Positions 1 to 6,106 of a stretch of DNA of 27,063 nucleotides are shown here, in pieces; within the stretch, counting starts at the first letter, position 1; the number at the start of each line of letters is the position of its first letter. Source of the DNA: Bacillota bacterium (GTDB lineage Bacteria > Bacillota > Clostridia > Christensenellales > Aristaeellaceae); contig JAEWVC010000059.1 of the NCBI GenBank assembly GCA_023459275.1, forward strand, positions 1 to 27,063. The letters are read 5' to 3'. Under the pieces are notes generated by a model, which did no database searches, had not been told where the DNA came from, and saw only the letters and a list, made by a program, of their open reading frames with translations. The position numbers were made by a program, and so were the translations under genes.

Positions 1-405
1 CTTGTGGACCTCCTGCTTGCAGAAGGGGCAGAGCCTGGGGGCGGGAGCGGGGGCGGGGGCTTCCTTCTTGGCGGTAAGCCTGGCGATAAGCTTCACGAAC
101 AGGAACACGCACAGCGCCATGAGGAGGAAGTCGATCACCGTCTGGATGAAAAGGCCGTAATTCAGCGTGCCCACGCCTTTTTCGGCGGCGGCGGCGATGG
201 AAGCATATTTTTGCCCGTCCAGGGCGTAAAACGCGCCGGAAAGGTTGGCGCCGCCCACGATCATACCGATCAGGGGCATGAAGATGTCATTGACCAGGGA
301 GGAGACGATCTTTCCGAAAGCCGCGCCGATAATGACGCCCACCGCCAGGTCCAGCACGTTGCCCTTGAGGGCGAAGGCTTTGAAATCCTTCAGGAATTTT
401 TTCAT
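1..405 (-). CDS. mscL: Large-conductance mechanosensitive channel MscL (C-terminus outside window)
   Basis: MscL is a homopentameric inner-membrane channel that opens under membrane tension and releases solutes during osmotic downshock. The visible 135 residues begin MKKFLKDFKAFALKGN, the typical amphipathic N-terminal helix. The first transmembrane helix follows (VLDLAVGVIIGAAFGKIV), then a periplasmic loop and a second hydrophobic helix (FLLMALCVFLFVKL). After an Ala-Pro linker comes CPFC, the first half of a zinc-ribbon-like tail that some Firmicute MscL proteins carry. The reading frame is still open at base 1, so the gene is partial only because the window ends. The start ATG (403-405) has AAGGAG 8 nt upstream. 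It begins 41 bp after the DUF4435 gene on the same strand with no obvious terminator between, so co-transcription is possible. Confidence 0.95.
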   Translation of the reverse strand, partial: MKKFLKDFKAFALKGNVLDLAVGVIIGAAFGKIVSSLVNDIFMPLIGMIVGGANLSGAFYALDGQKYASIAAAAEKGVGTLNYGLFIQTVIDFLLMALCVFLFVKLIARLTAKKEAPAPAPAPRLCPFCKQEVHK

Positions 406-446
406 GGGTGCCACTCCTTATCCTTTGTATATTTCCATTTCCCCGG

Positions 447-1244
447 CTACGCCGACAGGAAAATGTTCCTTAGAAAATCCTCCAGGTCCTGTGGGAGGGG
501 CAGGCGGCGGAACACCTCACGCTTCAATTCCTCGCTTTTGCGGCCCGGGAAAAAGTGGGCGGCAATGGCCTCCACACAGCCGCGCCAGAACACCTTGCCG
601 TGGATATACCTGCGCAAAAGAACCTCTTCCGGCGCGCCGCTGACAGCCTGGAAATGCTCCCGCATCCGCTGATGCAGGTTTTCGGGGCTTAGCAGCTGCT
701 GCCAGGAGGCAAGCAGCGCACGCATCTCCTCCTCATCGGGGGGCGGATAGTGCAGAAGCGCCCGGTTGAAGCCCGCCTGGAGCAGTTCCTCGTACAGGGG
801 CTGGGCGGCCCGCCACAGGCAGGCGTGGCGCACGGCCTTGGGAATCTCGCGGGTGATCTGTGCCGCATACCCGGAAAAGCCGGACACCGCCGCCGTAAGC
901 TCCTCCGGACAGATGAGATAATTTTCAATGCAGAAGCGGGGCAGGGTGTGCAGCCCCGGATACTTCCGCTCCTTTTTCCGGCATTCCATGTCGTCCCAGG
1001 CATCCCTGTCCACCATGGCGTGAAGCCCGGGCCGCTCTGCAAGAAGCCGCAGCACGGCATCCTTGCCCCCCGCCGGGGTGATGACCCAATCCAGGAAGAT
1101 GTTCTCCTCCTGCAGGGGCGGTTTGTCCAGCATCAGGGTCAGGAAAGCAACATCTCCGGTGCCCTCCACCAGCAGCACGCGCTTGTTGGGGCTGGCCGCG
1201 GCTTCCCGCATCATCATCTGGGAAGGCCTGTCATTCATCGCCAT
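447..1244 (-). CDS. DUF4435 / TOPRIM-fold protein, AriB-like partner of the upstream ATPase
   Basis: This 265-residue protein has DUF4435 hallmarks. RVLLVEGTGD (residues 22-31) holds the TOPRIM glutamate E27. MVDRD (77-81) holds the acidic DxD-type pair D79/D81, and the family signature ENYL lies at 107-110. In the known PARIS defence system the DUF4435 protein AriB is a TOPRIM nuclease held inactive by its ATPase partner and released by a phage trigger. The acidic residues are intact here, so nuclease activity is plausible but inferred. Its start overlaps the end of the ATPase gene by 14 bp, which implies translational coupling. Homologues could also act as OLD-like nuclease halves outside PARIS. 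The family call is firm; the defence role is inferred from the pairing. Confidence 0.8.
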   Translation of the reverse strand: MAMNDRPSQMMMREAAASPNKRVLLVEGTGDVAFLTLMLDKPPLQEENIFLDWVITPAGGKDAVLRLLAERPGLHAMVDRDAWDDMECRKKERKYPGLHTLPRFCIENYLICPEELTAAVSGFSGYAAQITREIPKAVRHACLWRAAQPLYEELLQAGFNRALLHYPPPDEEEMRALLASWQQLLSPENLHQRMREHFQAVSGAPEEVLLRRYIHGKVFWRGCVEAIAAHFFPGRKSEELKREVFRRLPLPQDLEDFLRNIFLSA

Positions 1245-2121
1245 GGCCCGCCTCCAGATCCACCGTCAGGCCCAGTTCCCCATACCTTTCCCAGAGCGCG
1301 GGGTTATGGGATACCAGCAGCATTTGGCCCCCGGCCCTGCGGCAGAAGCCCTCCAGGGTGGTAAGGAGCCCGATGACCTGGCTGGGATGCAAATGTGCCG
1401 CCGGCTCATCCAGCAGCACCACGCCGCCGGGCTTTAGGCAGCAGGCGGCGCAGAAGCAGATGACAGCCACGTGCCTTTCGCCCATGGAGAGCTGAAAGGG
1501 GCCGTGGCGCCGGCTGCCGGTAAGCTCCACCTGCACCTGGCCGGCTTCGTCGATCACCAGCTTCTTGTCCACCAGCAGGCGGTTGGCGGCGCGCAGCACC
1601 TCCCCCGCGCAGGGCTTGTTCTCCCTATACAGGCGGGAAAGGGCCTCGGGCCAGTCGTCCTTCACATCGTCATCGGTTAAAAACCAGGCGTTTTGAAAAT
1701 CCTTTGCCCGGCCGGCAAAATGAAAGTCCGCGTCCAGCAGGATCATATTGGGCAGATCCCCGGCCAGCTTGCCCCGCAGGGCGTCCGGCGCGCTTTCATC
1801 CGTTGTAAAAAAACGGGCCTGCGGATGGCGGGTTTTTATTTCCGCAAGAAAGGCGGAATCGGACGACCACGCGATGAGCGTTTCGCCGCCGGGCAGGCCG
1901 GTGACGCGCATGGCCAGATGGCCCGGGCAGCAGTCCCTCTCCTCCGGGGGCGGGTTTTCCAGCAGCCGCCACAGGAAGGCGATAGCCCAAAGAGCCGTGC
2001 TTTTGCCGCTGCCGCTGATGCCGGTTAAAAGCACCCGGTCATCATCGGTATGGAGCCCGAAGATTTCCTTATAACGCATGAAGGGCCCTATGCTCTTCAG
2101 ATACACATCCGTAATGCGCAT
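1231..2121 (-). CDS. ABC/RecF-type AAA ATPase, AriA-like partner of the DUF4435 protein
   Basis: This 296-residue SMC/ABC-like ATPase has a complete set of motifs: Walker A GISGSGKST (34-42), ABC signature LSMGER (211-216), Walker B VVLLDEP (234-240) and H-loop SHNP (271-274). It has no membrane segment and no transporter partner. Its N-terminus (MRITDVYLKSIGPF) resembles the opening strand of RecF/OLD-type ATPases. The next gene overlaps its stop and encodes a DUF4435 protein, the two-gene layout of PARIS (AriA ATPase, AriB TOPRIM). It is shorter than the AriA proteins I know of, which exceed 400 residues, so it may be a compact relative. The start ATG at 2121 has GGAGG 8 nt upstream and a consensus promoter just beyond. 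Confidence 0.8.
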   Translation of the reverse strand: MRITDVYLKSIGPFMRYKEIFGLHTDDDRVLLTGISGSGKSTALWAIAFLWRLLENPPPEERDCCPGHLAMRVTGLPGGETLIAWSSDSAFLAEIKTRHPQARFFTTDESAPDALRGKLAGDLPNMILLDADFHFAGRAKDFQNAWFLTDDDVKDDWPEALSRLYRENKPCAGEVLRAANRLLVDKKLVIDEAGQVQVELTGSRRHGPFQLSMGERHVAVICFCAACCLKPGGVVLLDEPAAHLHPSQVIGLLTTLEGFCRRAGGQMLLVSHNPALWERYGELGLTVDLEAGHGDE

Positions 2122-2144
2122 GGCGGCTGCCTCCGTTCGGCTTT

Positions 2145-2173
2145 ATTATACATATTTTGTCTTGCCGTGACAA
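2145..2173 (-). promoter_or_regulatory. Sigma-A promoter of the ATPase/DUF4435(/mscL) operon
   Basis: On the minus strand TTGTCA (2173-2168) is followed by 17 bp and TATAAT (2150-2145). The -10 element lies 23 bp upstream of the ATPase start codon, giving a very short leader. An inverted repeat overlaps the -35 box. Confidence 0.85.
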
Positions 2174-2190
2174 GCCTTATCCAAGGCTTG
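2171..2190. promoter_or_regulatory. Inverted repeat overlapping the -35 box, possible operator
   Basis: CAAGCCTT and AAGGCTTG form a perfect 8-bp inverted repeat with a 4-base spacer. Three bases of the left arm belong to the -35 element of the minus-strand operon. A repressor site is one reading; an RNA hairpin is less likely because the repeat lies mostly upstream of the transcribed region on that strand. Confidence 0.4.
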
Positions 2191-2254
2191 CCGGAACTGA
2201 TTCGTCGTCGGGCGGGCAAGCTCGCCCTTTGGACCGGTACTTTTGATACCCCAT

Positions 2255-2274
2255 GGAGGGTCTGCGGACCCTCC
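2255..2274. repeat. Perfect inverted repeat in the divergent intergenic region
   Basis: GGAGGGTC and GACCCTCC are separated by TGCG and form a perfect 8-bp stem. CCATGG occurs on both sides and could extend the structure. It lies between the two divergent promoters, so it is outside both transcripts. Function unknown. Confidence 0.5.
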
Positions 2275-2313
2275 AAACCTCCCATGGGTTTCGAAGGCGT
2301 TGGCCCCGGTGCC

Positions 2314-2342
2314 TTGTCAACGCCGCCGGTCTACGGTATAAT
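2314..2342 (+). promoter_or_regulatory. Sigma-A promoter of the DUF6483/ABC-F group
   Basis: TTGTCA (2314-2319), a 17-bp spacer and TATAAT (2337-2342) lie 36 bp upstream of the GTG start at 2379. The -35 sequence is identical to that of the divergent minus-strand promoter. Confidence 0.85.
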
Positions 2343-2378
2343 ATCCCTGCAATGTGCCTTTTCCAAAGGGGGGATACG

Positions 2379-3020
2379 GTGTTTTTCCAAAGAGATTATA
2401 TTTTGCGCATGATTGAGATGATGGGCGACTTTATGCGCCGCATCGGGGAGATGCTGGATGACATGCACCGCTTCCGCCTTTTGAGCGACGCCTGCCGGGA
2501 GCATTGCGGCATCGACCTTGACGCCGCCGGAAAGCTGAGCGTGGAAAGCCTGCAGGAGCTTTTGGCTCCCCAGCCGCGGCTGATGATGGCGGAGATCCTG
2601 TACATACAGGCCATGCAGACTTCCCTGCCGGAGGAAAAGCGGGAGGAGCTTTTGTACCGCGCCGCCCGGCTGCTTTTGTCCCTTCGGGAGGAAAGCCTGC
2701 TGTGCGAATTGCGCCATGAGCGCCTGATGGAGTGCATGGGGGAGGCGCGGGCGCTGGTCACCCCCAGGGACCGGATGGATGCCGCGGCCTTCCTGGCGGA
2801 GGCCGAGCGGTTCGACGGCGCGGAGGACCAGGTGTACCAGGCGCTTGCTGAGGCGGAGGCCGGTGCATATCCTGGGCTGCTTAGGGAAGGCACCGCGCTG
2901 ATGGAAAGCCTGCTGGTCGTGCCGCAAAAGCGCCTTCAGGAGGGCGGCCTGCCCCTTACGGAGGTGCTGGAAAGCATCGCGACCCTGAAAAAGCGGCAAG
3001 CTGCGCTGACGAACGCCTGA
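2379..3020 (+). CDS. DUF6483 family protein of unknown function
   Basis: This is a 213-residue soluble, mostly helical, acidic protein. The opening FFQRDYILRMIEMMGDFMRR matches the start of DUF6483 proteins found in many Clostridia. I chose the GTG at 2379 because AAAGGGGGG sits about 6 nt upstream and because the family begins with this motif; upstream in-frame codons fall inside the promoter. The middle part (about residues 60-130) looks like TPR-type helical repeats rich in Leu, Ala and Glu. No catalytic motif is visible. It is probably co-transcribed with the ABC-F gene 34 bp downstream. No function is known to me. Confidence 0.75.
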   Translation: MFFQRDYILRMIEMMGDFMRRIGEMLDDMHRFRLLSDACREHCGIDLDAAGKLSVESLQELLAPQPRLMMAEILYIQAMQTSLPEEKREELLYRAARLLLSLREESLLCELRHERLMECMGEARALVTPRDRMDAAAFLAEAERFDGAEDQVYQALAEAEAGAYPGLLREGTALMESLLVVPQKRLQEGGLPLTEVLESIATLKKRQAALTNA

Positions 3021-3054
3021 ACCCCTTAAGAATCCTTCGGATGGGAGCCCAAGC

Positions 3055-4989
3055 ATGATTATTCTTTCCCTGCAGCATATTCAAAAATCCTTCGGCGCGA
3101 ACAGCGTTTTGAAGGATGTTTCGCTTACCCTCCAAGCGGGTAATCGTATGGGTGTGGTGGGCGTCAACGGATGCGGAAAAAGCACGCTGATGCGCATCAT
3201 CGCCGGCCTGGAGCCCTATGACGCGGGCACCGTAAGCATTACGCGCGGGCTGAAGCTGGGATACCTGGCTCAGCAGGGCCTGGTGACGGAAGGGCTTACC
3301 GTGCTCCAGGAATTGGAGGCGGTATTTGAACCCCTCCGGGCGATGGAGGAAAGACTTAGGGAGCTGGAGCACCTGATGGCCGCCGCGGGGGATGCGAAGG
3401 AGCTTGACAGGCTGGGGGGCGAATACGCCAAGCTTACCGAAGAATTTGAGCGGCAGGACGGGTATTCCTGGCAAAGCGCCATCCAGGGCGTGCTTTCGGG
3501 GCTGGGGTTTTCCAAGGCACAGCAGGACCAGCCGTCGGAAAGCCTGAGCGGCGGGGAGCGGACAAGGCTCTGCCTGGCGCGGCTGCTTTTGCAGAAGCCC
3601 GATCTTTTGCTGTTGGACGAGCCCACCAACCACCTGGACCTCGATGCGCTTAACTGGCTGGAAAAATACCTTGCCCAGTACCGGGGTACGGTGCTGATCA
3701 TCTCCCACGACCGCTATTTTCTGGATCACGTGTGCGACTGCATGGCGGAGCTGCTCCTGGGCACCCTGGAGCAGTATGGCGGCAACTACACACGGTACAC
3801 GGAGCAGCGGGCGGAGCGGTTCGAAAGCCGGCAGAAGGCCTACGACCTGCAGCAGAAGGAGATCGCCCGGCAGGAAGCCATCATCGCCAGGTACCGCAGC
3901 TTCAACCGGGAGAAATCCATCCGCGCCGCGGAAAGCCGGGAGAAGCGGCTGAACAGGCTGGAACGGCTGCAAAGGCCGGAGGAGGAGAACCAGGTGCGCT
4001 TTTCCTTCACCGCGCGCCGCCGCACGGGTGAGGACGTGCTGATGGTGAAGGACCTGAAAAAAAGCTTCGGGGACAGGACGCTTTTCGAGCAACTGAACCT
4101 GCACCTGTATTTGGGGGACAGGGTGGCGCTGATTGGCCCCAACGGCGCGGGCAAATCCACACTGTTTAGGTGCATTACAGGGGATCTTTCCCCCGACGGG
4201 GGCATGGTGCGCCTGGGGGCCAATGTGGACCTTGGGTATTACGACCAGCACCAGGCCGCGCTGCATCCCGAAAAAACGGTGCTGGACGAGGTGTGGGACG
4301 ATTTCCGGCGGTTGGAGCAGTATGAGGTCCGGGGCGCGCTGGGGCTGTTCCTGTTCACGGGGGACGATGTGTTCATGCCCGTATCCACCCTCTCCGGGGG
4401 CGAAAAGGGACGGGTGGCGCTGACCAAGCTGATGCTCAACCAGGATAACCTGCTTTTGCTGGATGAGCCCACCAACCACCTGGACATGGACAGCCGGGAG
4501 GTGCTGGAGCAGGCACTTTCGGAGTATACCGGCACGATTTTGGCCATCTCCCACGACCGGTATTTTATCAACCGTTTCGCCAACCGGGTGGCGGTGCTCT
4601 CCCGGGAGGGGCTCAAGGTATACGACGGCAACTATGACGATTACCTGGACCAGCTTGCCCGGGGGATCTCCGCTTTGGAGGATGATACCCCCCAAAGGAC
4701 ACGCACGGAGCTTAACAAGGAAAAAAGGCGCCTGCGGCAGGACAAGGAACGCATCCAAAGCGCCCAGGACGCAGCCGAAGCAAAGGAAAAGGAAATCGCG
4801 GCCCTGGAGCAGGACATTTTCGACCTGGAGACGCTGATGGCGCTTCCGGAAACCTATCAGGACCCCGAAAAGGCCGCGAAGGCGGCCAGGGAGTACGGCA
4901 AAGCCCAGGAGCGGATGGCCGCCCTCTTTGACGAGTGGGAGGAAGCCGACCGGGCGCTGAAAGAACTGACGGAAACAGGCGTGGAATAG
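3055..4989 (+). CDS. ABC-F family ATPase (YdiF/Uup-like ribosome-associated factor)
   Basis: ABC-F proteins carry two fused ATPase domains, have no membrane part, and act on the ribosomal E site to rescue or tune translation. This 644-residue protein has Walker A GVNGCGKST (36-44), signature LSGGER (164-169) and Walker B LLLLDEPTNHLD (184-195). The second domain has Walker A GPNGAGKST (361-369), signature LSGGEK (446-451) and Walker B LLLLDEPTNHLD near 466-477. A charged helical linker (about 250-310) is the P-site tRNA interaction motif region. A C-terminal coiled coil (about 560-640) is like that of the YdiF/Uup group. Both glutamates needed for hydrolysis are present. Length and the C-terminal extension argue for a housekeeping ABC-F rather than a resistance type. 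Confidence 0.93.
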   Translation: MIILSLQHIQKSFGANSVLKDVSLTLQAGNRMGVVGVNGCGKSTLMRIIAGLEPYDAGTVSITRGLKLGYLAQQGLVTEGLTVLQELEAVFEPLRAMEERLRELEHLMAAAGDAKELDRLGGEYAKLTEEFERQDGYSWQSAIQGVLSGLGFSKAQQDQPSESLSGGERTRLCLARLLLQKPDLLLLDEPTNHLDLDALNWLEKYLAQYRGTVLIISHDRYFLDHVCDCMAELLLGTLEQYGGNYTRYTEQRAERFESRQKAYDLQQKEIARQEAIIARYRSFNREKSIRAAESREKRLNRLERLQRPEEENQVRFSFTARRRTGEDVLMVKDLKKSFGDRTLFEQLNLHLYLGDRVALIGPNGAGKSTLFRCITGDLSPDGGMVRLGANVDLGYYDQHQAALHPEKTVLDEVWDDFRRLEQYEVRGALGLFLFTGDDVFMPVSTLSGGEKGRVALTKLMLNQDNLLLLDEPTNHLDMDSREVLEQALSEYTGTILAISHDRYFINRFANRVAVLSREGLKVYDGNYDDYLDQLARGISALEDDTPQRTRTELNKEKRRLRQDKERIQSAQDAAEAKEKEIAALEQDIFDLETLMALPETYQDPEKAAKAAREYGKAQERMAALFDEWEEADRALKELTETGVE

Positions 4990-5001
4990 GAGATATTTTT
5001 T

Positions 5002-5265
5002 ATGAAGGAAGTCACCTTTTTTATGATGAAATTCTGCCCCTATTGCATCAGGGCGCAGAAGTGGCTGGACGAGCTGTTTGCCGAGCACCCGGAATACAAA
5101 CAGATCCCCATGAAGGTGATCGACGAGCGCAGGCAGCCGGATATTGCCAACAGCTACGATTACTATTATGTGCCCACCTTCTATGTGGACGGCGTGAAGC
5201 TGCACGAGGGCGCGGCCACCAAGGAAAAGATCGAGTTTGTGCTGAAAAAGGCCATGGGGCAATGA
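5002..5265 (+). CDS. Glutaredoxin/thioredoxin-like protein with CPYC active site
   Basis: This 87-residue thioredoxin-fold protein has an N-terminal strand followed by the redox motif CPYC (residues 12-15). A cis-proline segment YYVPTFYVDG lies in the middle, and a C-terminal helix completes the glutaredoxin fold. It probably reduces disulfides or mixed disulfides in the cytoplasm. The start ATG has AGGAG about 8 nt upstream and lies 12 bp after the ABC-F stop, so the two are likely co-transcribed. The spacing of active site and VP motif fits the small glutaredoxin-like proteins of Clostridia. The partner reductase is not in the window. Confidence 0.9.
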   Translation: MKEVTFFMMKFCPYCIRAQKWLDELFAEHPEYKQIPMKVIDERRQPDIANSYDYYYVPTFYVDGVKLHEGAATKEKIEFVLKKAMGQ

Positions 5266-5269
5266 TTGC

Positions 5270-5319
5270 TTTGCCAACTGTATATTGCACGCCGGGGCTT
5301 TCATTGGCAGAACAATATA
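5270..5319 (+). ncRNA. Possible H-type pseudoknot in the 3' region of the glutaredoxin gene
   Basis: Two interleaved complementary pairs are visible: TGCCAA (5272-5277) with TTGGCA (5304-5309), and TATATTG (5281-5287) with CAATATA (5313-5319). The order A-B-A'-B' is that of a pseudoknot. No T-run follows, so it is not a classical terminator. Chance pairing cannot be excluded. Confidence 0.3.
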
Positions 5320-5345
5320 AAACGCCCTGTTCTTTTCCTTCGCCC

Positions 5346-5374
5346 TTGACTTCAAAGAGCGTATGGGATACAGT
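5346..5374 (+). promoter_or_regulatory. Probable promoter of the 5424-5843 gene
   Basis: TTGACT (5346-5351), a 17-bp spacer and TACAGT (5369-5374) lie 50 bp upstream of the ATG at 5424. The -10 match is moderate. Confidence 0.5.
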
Positions 5375-5423
5375 ATAGAAAAACGGCTTGGACATCGGCC
5401 TTTGGGCCGTGGGAGGTAAGCAT

Positions 5424-5843
5424 ATGGTCATTTTATCGAAACAGGCTACAGGCAAAACGGAGAAAGAGGGAAAAGCCCTGCGCTTTGACCGGCCTCTGGA
5501 GTTGGCGCTTCTTACGGCGATCCCCGCGGGCAGCGGCACGTTTTCCATCCAGCTTCCATCCATGGACTGGGAGGATGGGCTGAAGGCTGAATTCACCTTC
5601 ACCTACGACGGAAAAGCACCTGCGGGCAGCCTCAGCCTGCCCGCCGCCATGCGGGTGGTGCCGGTGCAAGGCGATATCGCCAGCCATTGCATGGACGCGG
5701 TGGATGGCAAGGTGACCGAGGACTGCGAGCTGCACTTTGAGGAGGGCAGGCCCATCGACATTCAGACGGCGTTCGAAGTTCATTTCACCGGGGACGAGGT
5801 AGGCAGGCTGAACGCCTATCTTGCCAAATGGAGCAATGGATGA
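5424..5843 (+). CDS. Hypothetical protein, unrecognised
   Basis: This 139-residue protein starts at the ATG at 5424, which has GGGAGG 7 nt upstream; an in-frame ATG at 5388 lacks a comparable site. I do not recognise a family. No signal peptide, membrane segment or catalytic motif is evident. The sequence alternates hydrophobic and charged residues and is rich in beta-type segments (for example GSGTFSIQLPSMDW and LKAEFTFTYDG), suggesting a small cytoplasmic beta-rich fold. Codon use and GC content look like those of the neighbours. It has its own candidate promoter and a hairpin downstream, so it appears to be transcribed alone. Confidence 0.65.
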   Translation: MVILSKQATGKTEKEGKALRFDRPLELALLTAIPAGSGTFSIQLPSMDWEDGLKAEFTFTYDGKAPAGSLSLPAAMRVVPVQGDIASHCMDAVDGKVTEDCELHFEEGRPIDIQTAFEVHFTGDEVGRLNAYLAKWSNG

Positions 5844-5889
5844 CCGCAGACCGCCCATGGGGCGCCTGCCAACCGGAAACGCCTTTTTT

Positions 5890-5926
5890 GGCCCGCTTGT
5901 TCCGTGGATCACGGAGCAGGCGGGCC
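5890..5926 (+). terminator. Hairpin downstream of the hypothetical gene, possible terminator
   Basis: The outer stem GGCCCGC/GCGGGCC (5890-5896 and 5920-5926) encloses the inner stem TCCGTG/CACGGA (5901-5906 and 5910-5915). The following sequence is only weakly T-rich (AATCTTGTATTTG), so termination efficiency is uncertain. Confidence 0.5.
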
Positions 5927-5996
5927 AATCTTGTATTTGCCCAAAGGGCCGCCGGCTGAAACAGGAGGGACGCAGGCGCAAATTCGGCGTTTTCTA

Positions 5997-6025
5997 TTGA
6001 CACCAATATTGCGTTGTGCTGTAAT
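5997..6025 (+). promoter_or_regulatory. Promoter of the FN3/caspase-like gene
   Basis: TTGACA (5997-6002), a 17-bp spacer and TGTAAT (6020-6025) lie 82 bp upstream of the ATG at 6107. The -35 box is a perfect consensus. Confidence 0.75.
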
Positions 6026-6106
6026 CTAGCAAAAGACATCAAGGTATGCACACAAAAGCAGGCTGCAGGCCTGAGAGCCTTCGTTGATAGGATAGGTGAT
6101 AAGGGA

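Noticed and set aside
2956..5355. 799-codon open frame antisense to the ABC-F gene
   Set aside because: It lies entirely opposite a clear ABC-F gene with all motifs. Its translation is rich in His, Gln, Leu and Val, as expected for an antisense shadow of GC-rich coding DNA.
5388..5423. Upstream in-frame ATG of the hypothetical gene at 5424
   Set aside because: No ribosome binding site at 5388, whereas GGGAGG sits 7 nt before 5424.
6026..6106. Riboswitch in the leader of the FN3/caspase-like gene
   Set aside because: The ~75-nt leader has small GC-rich inverted segments but none of the conserved motifs of cyclic-di-GMP or other riboswitches that I could recognise.
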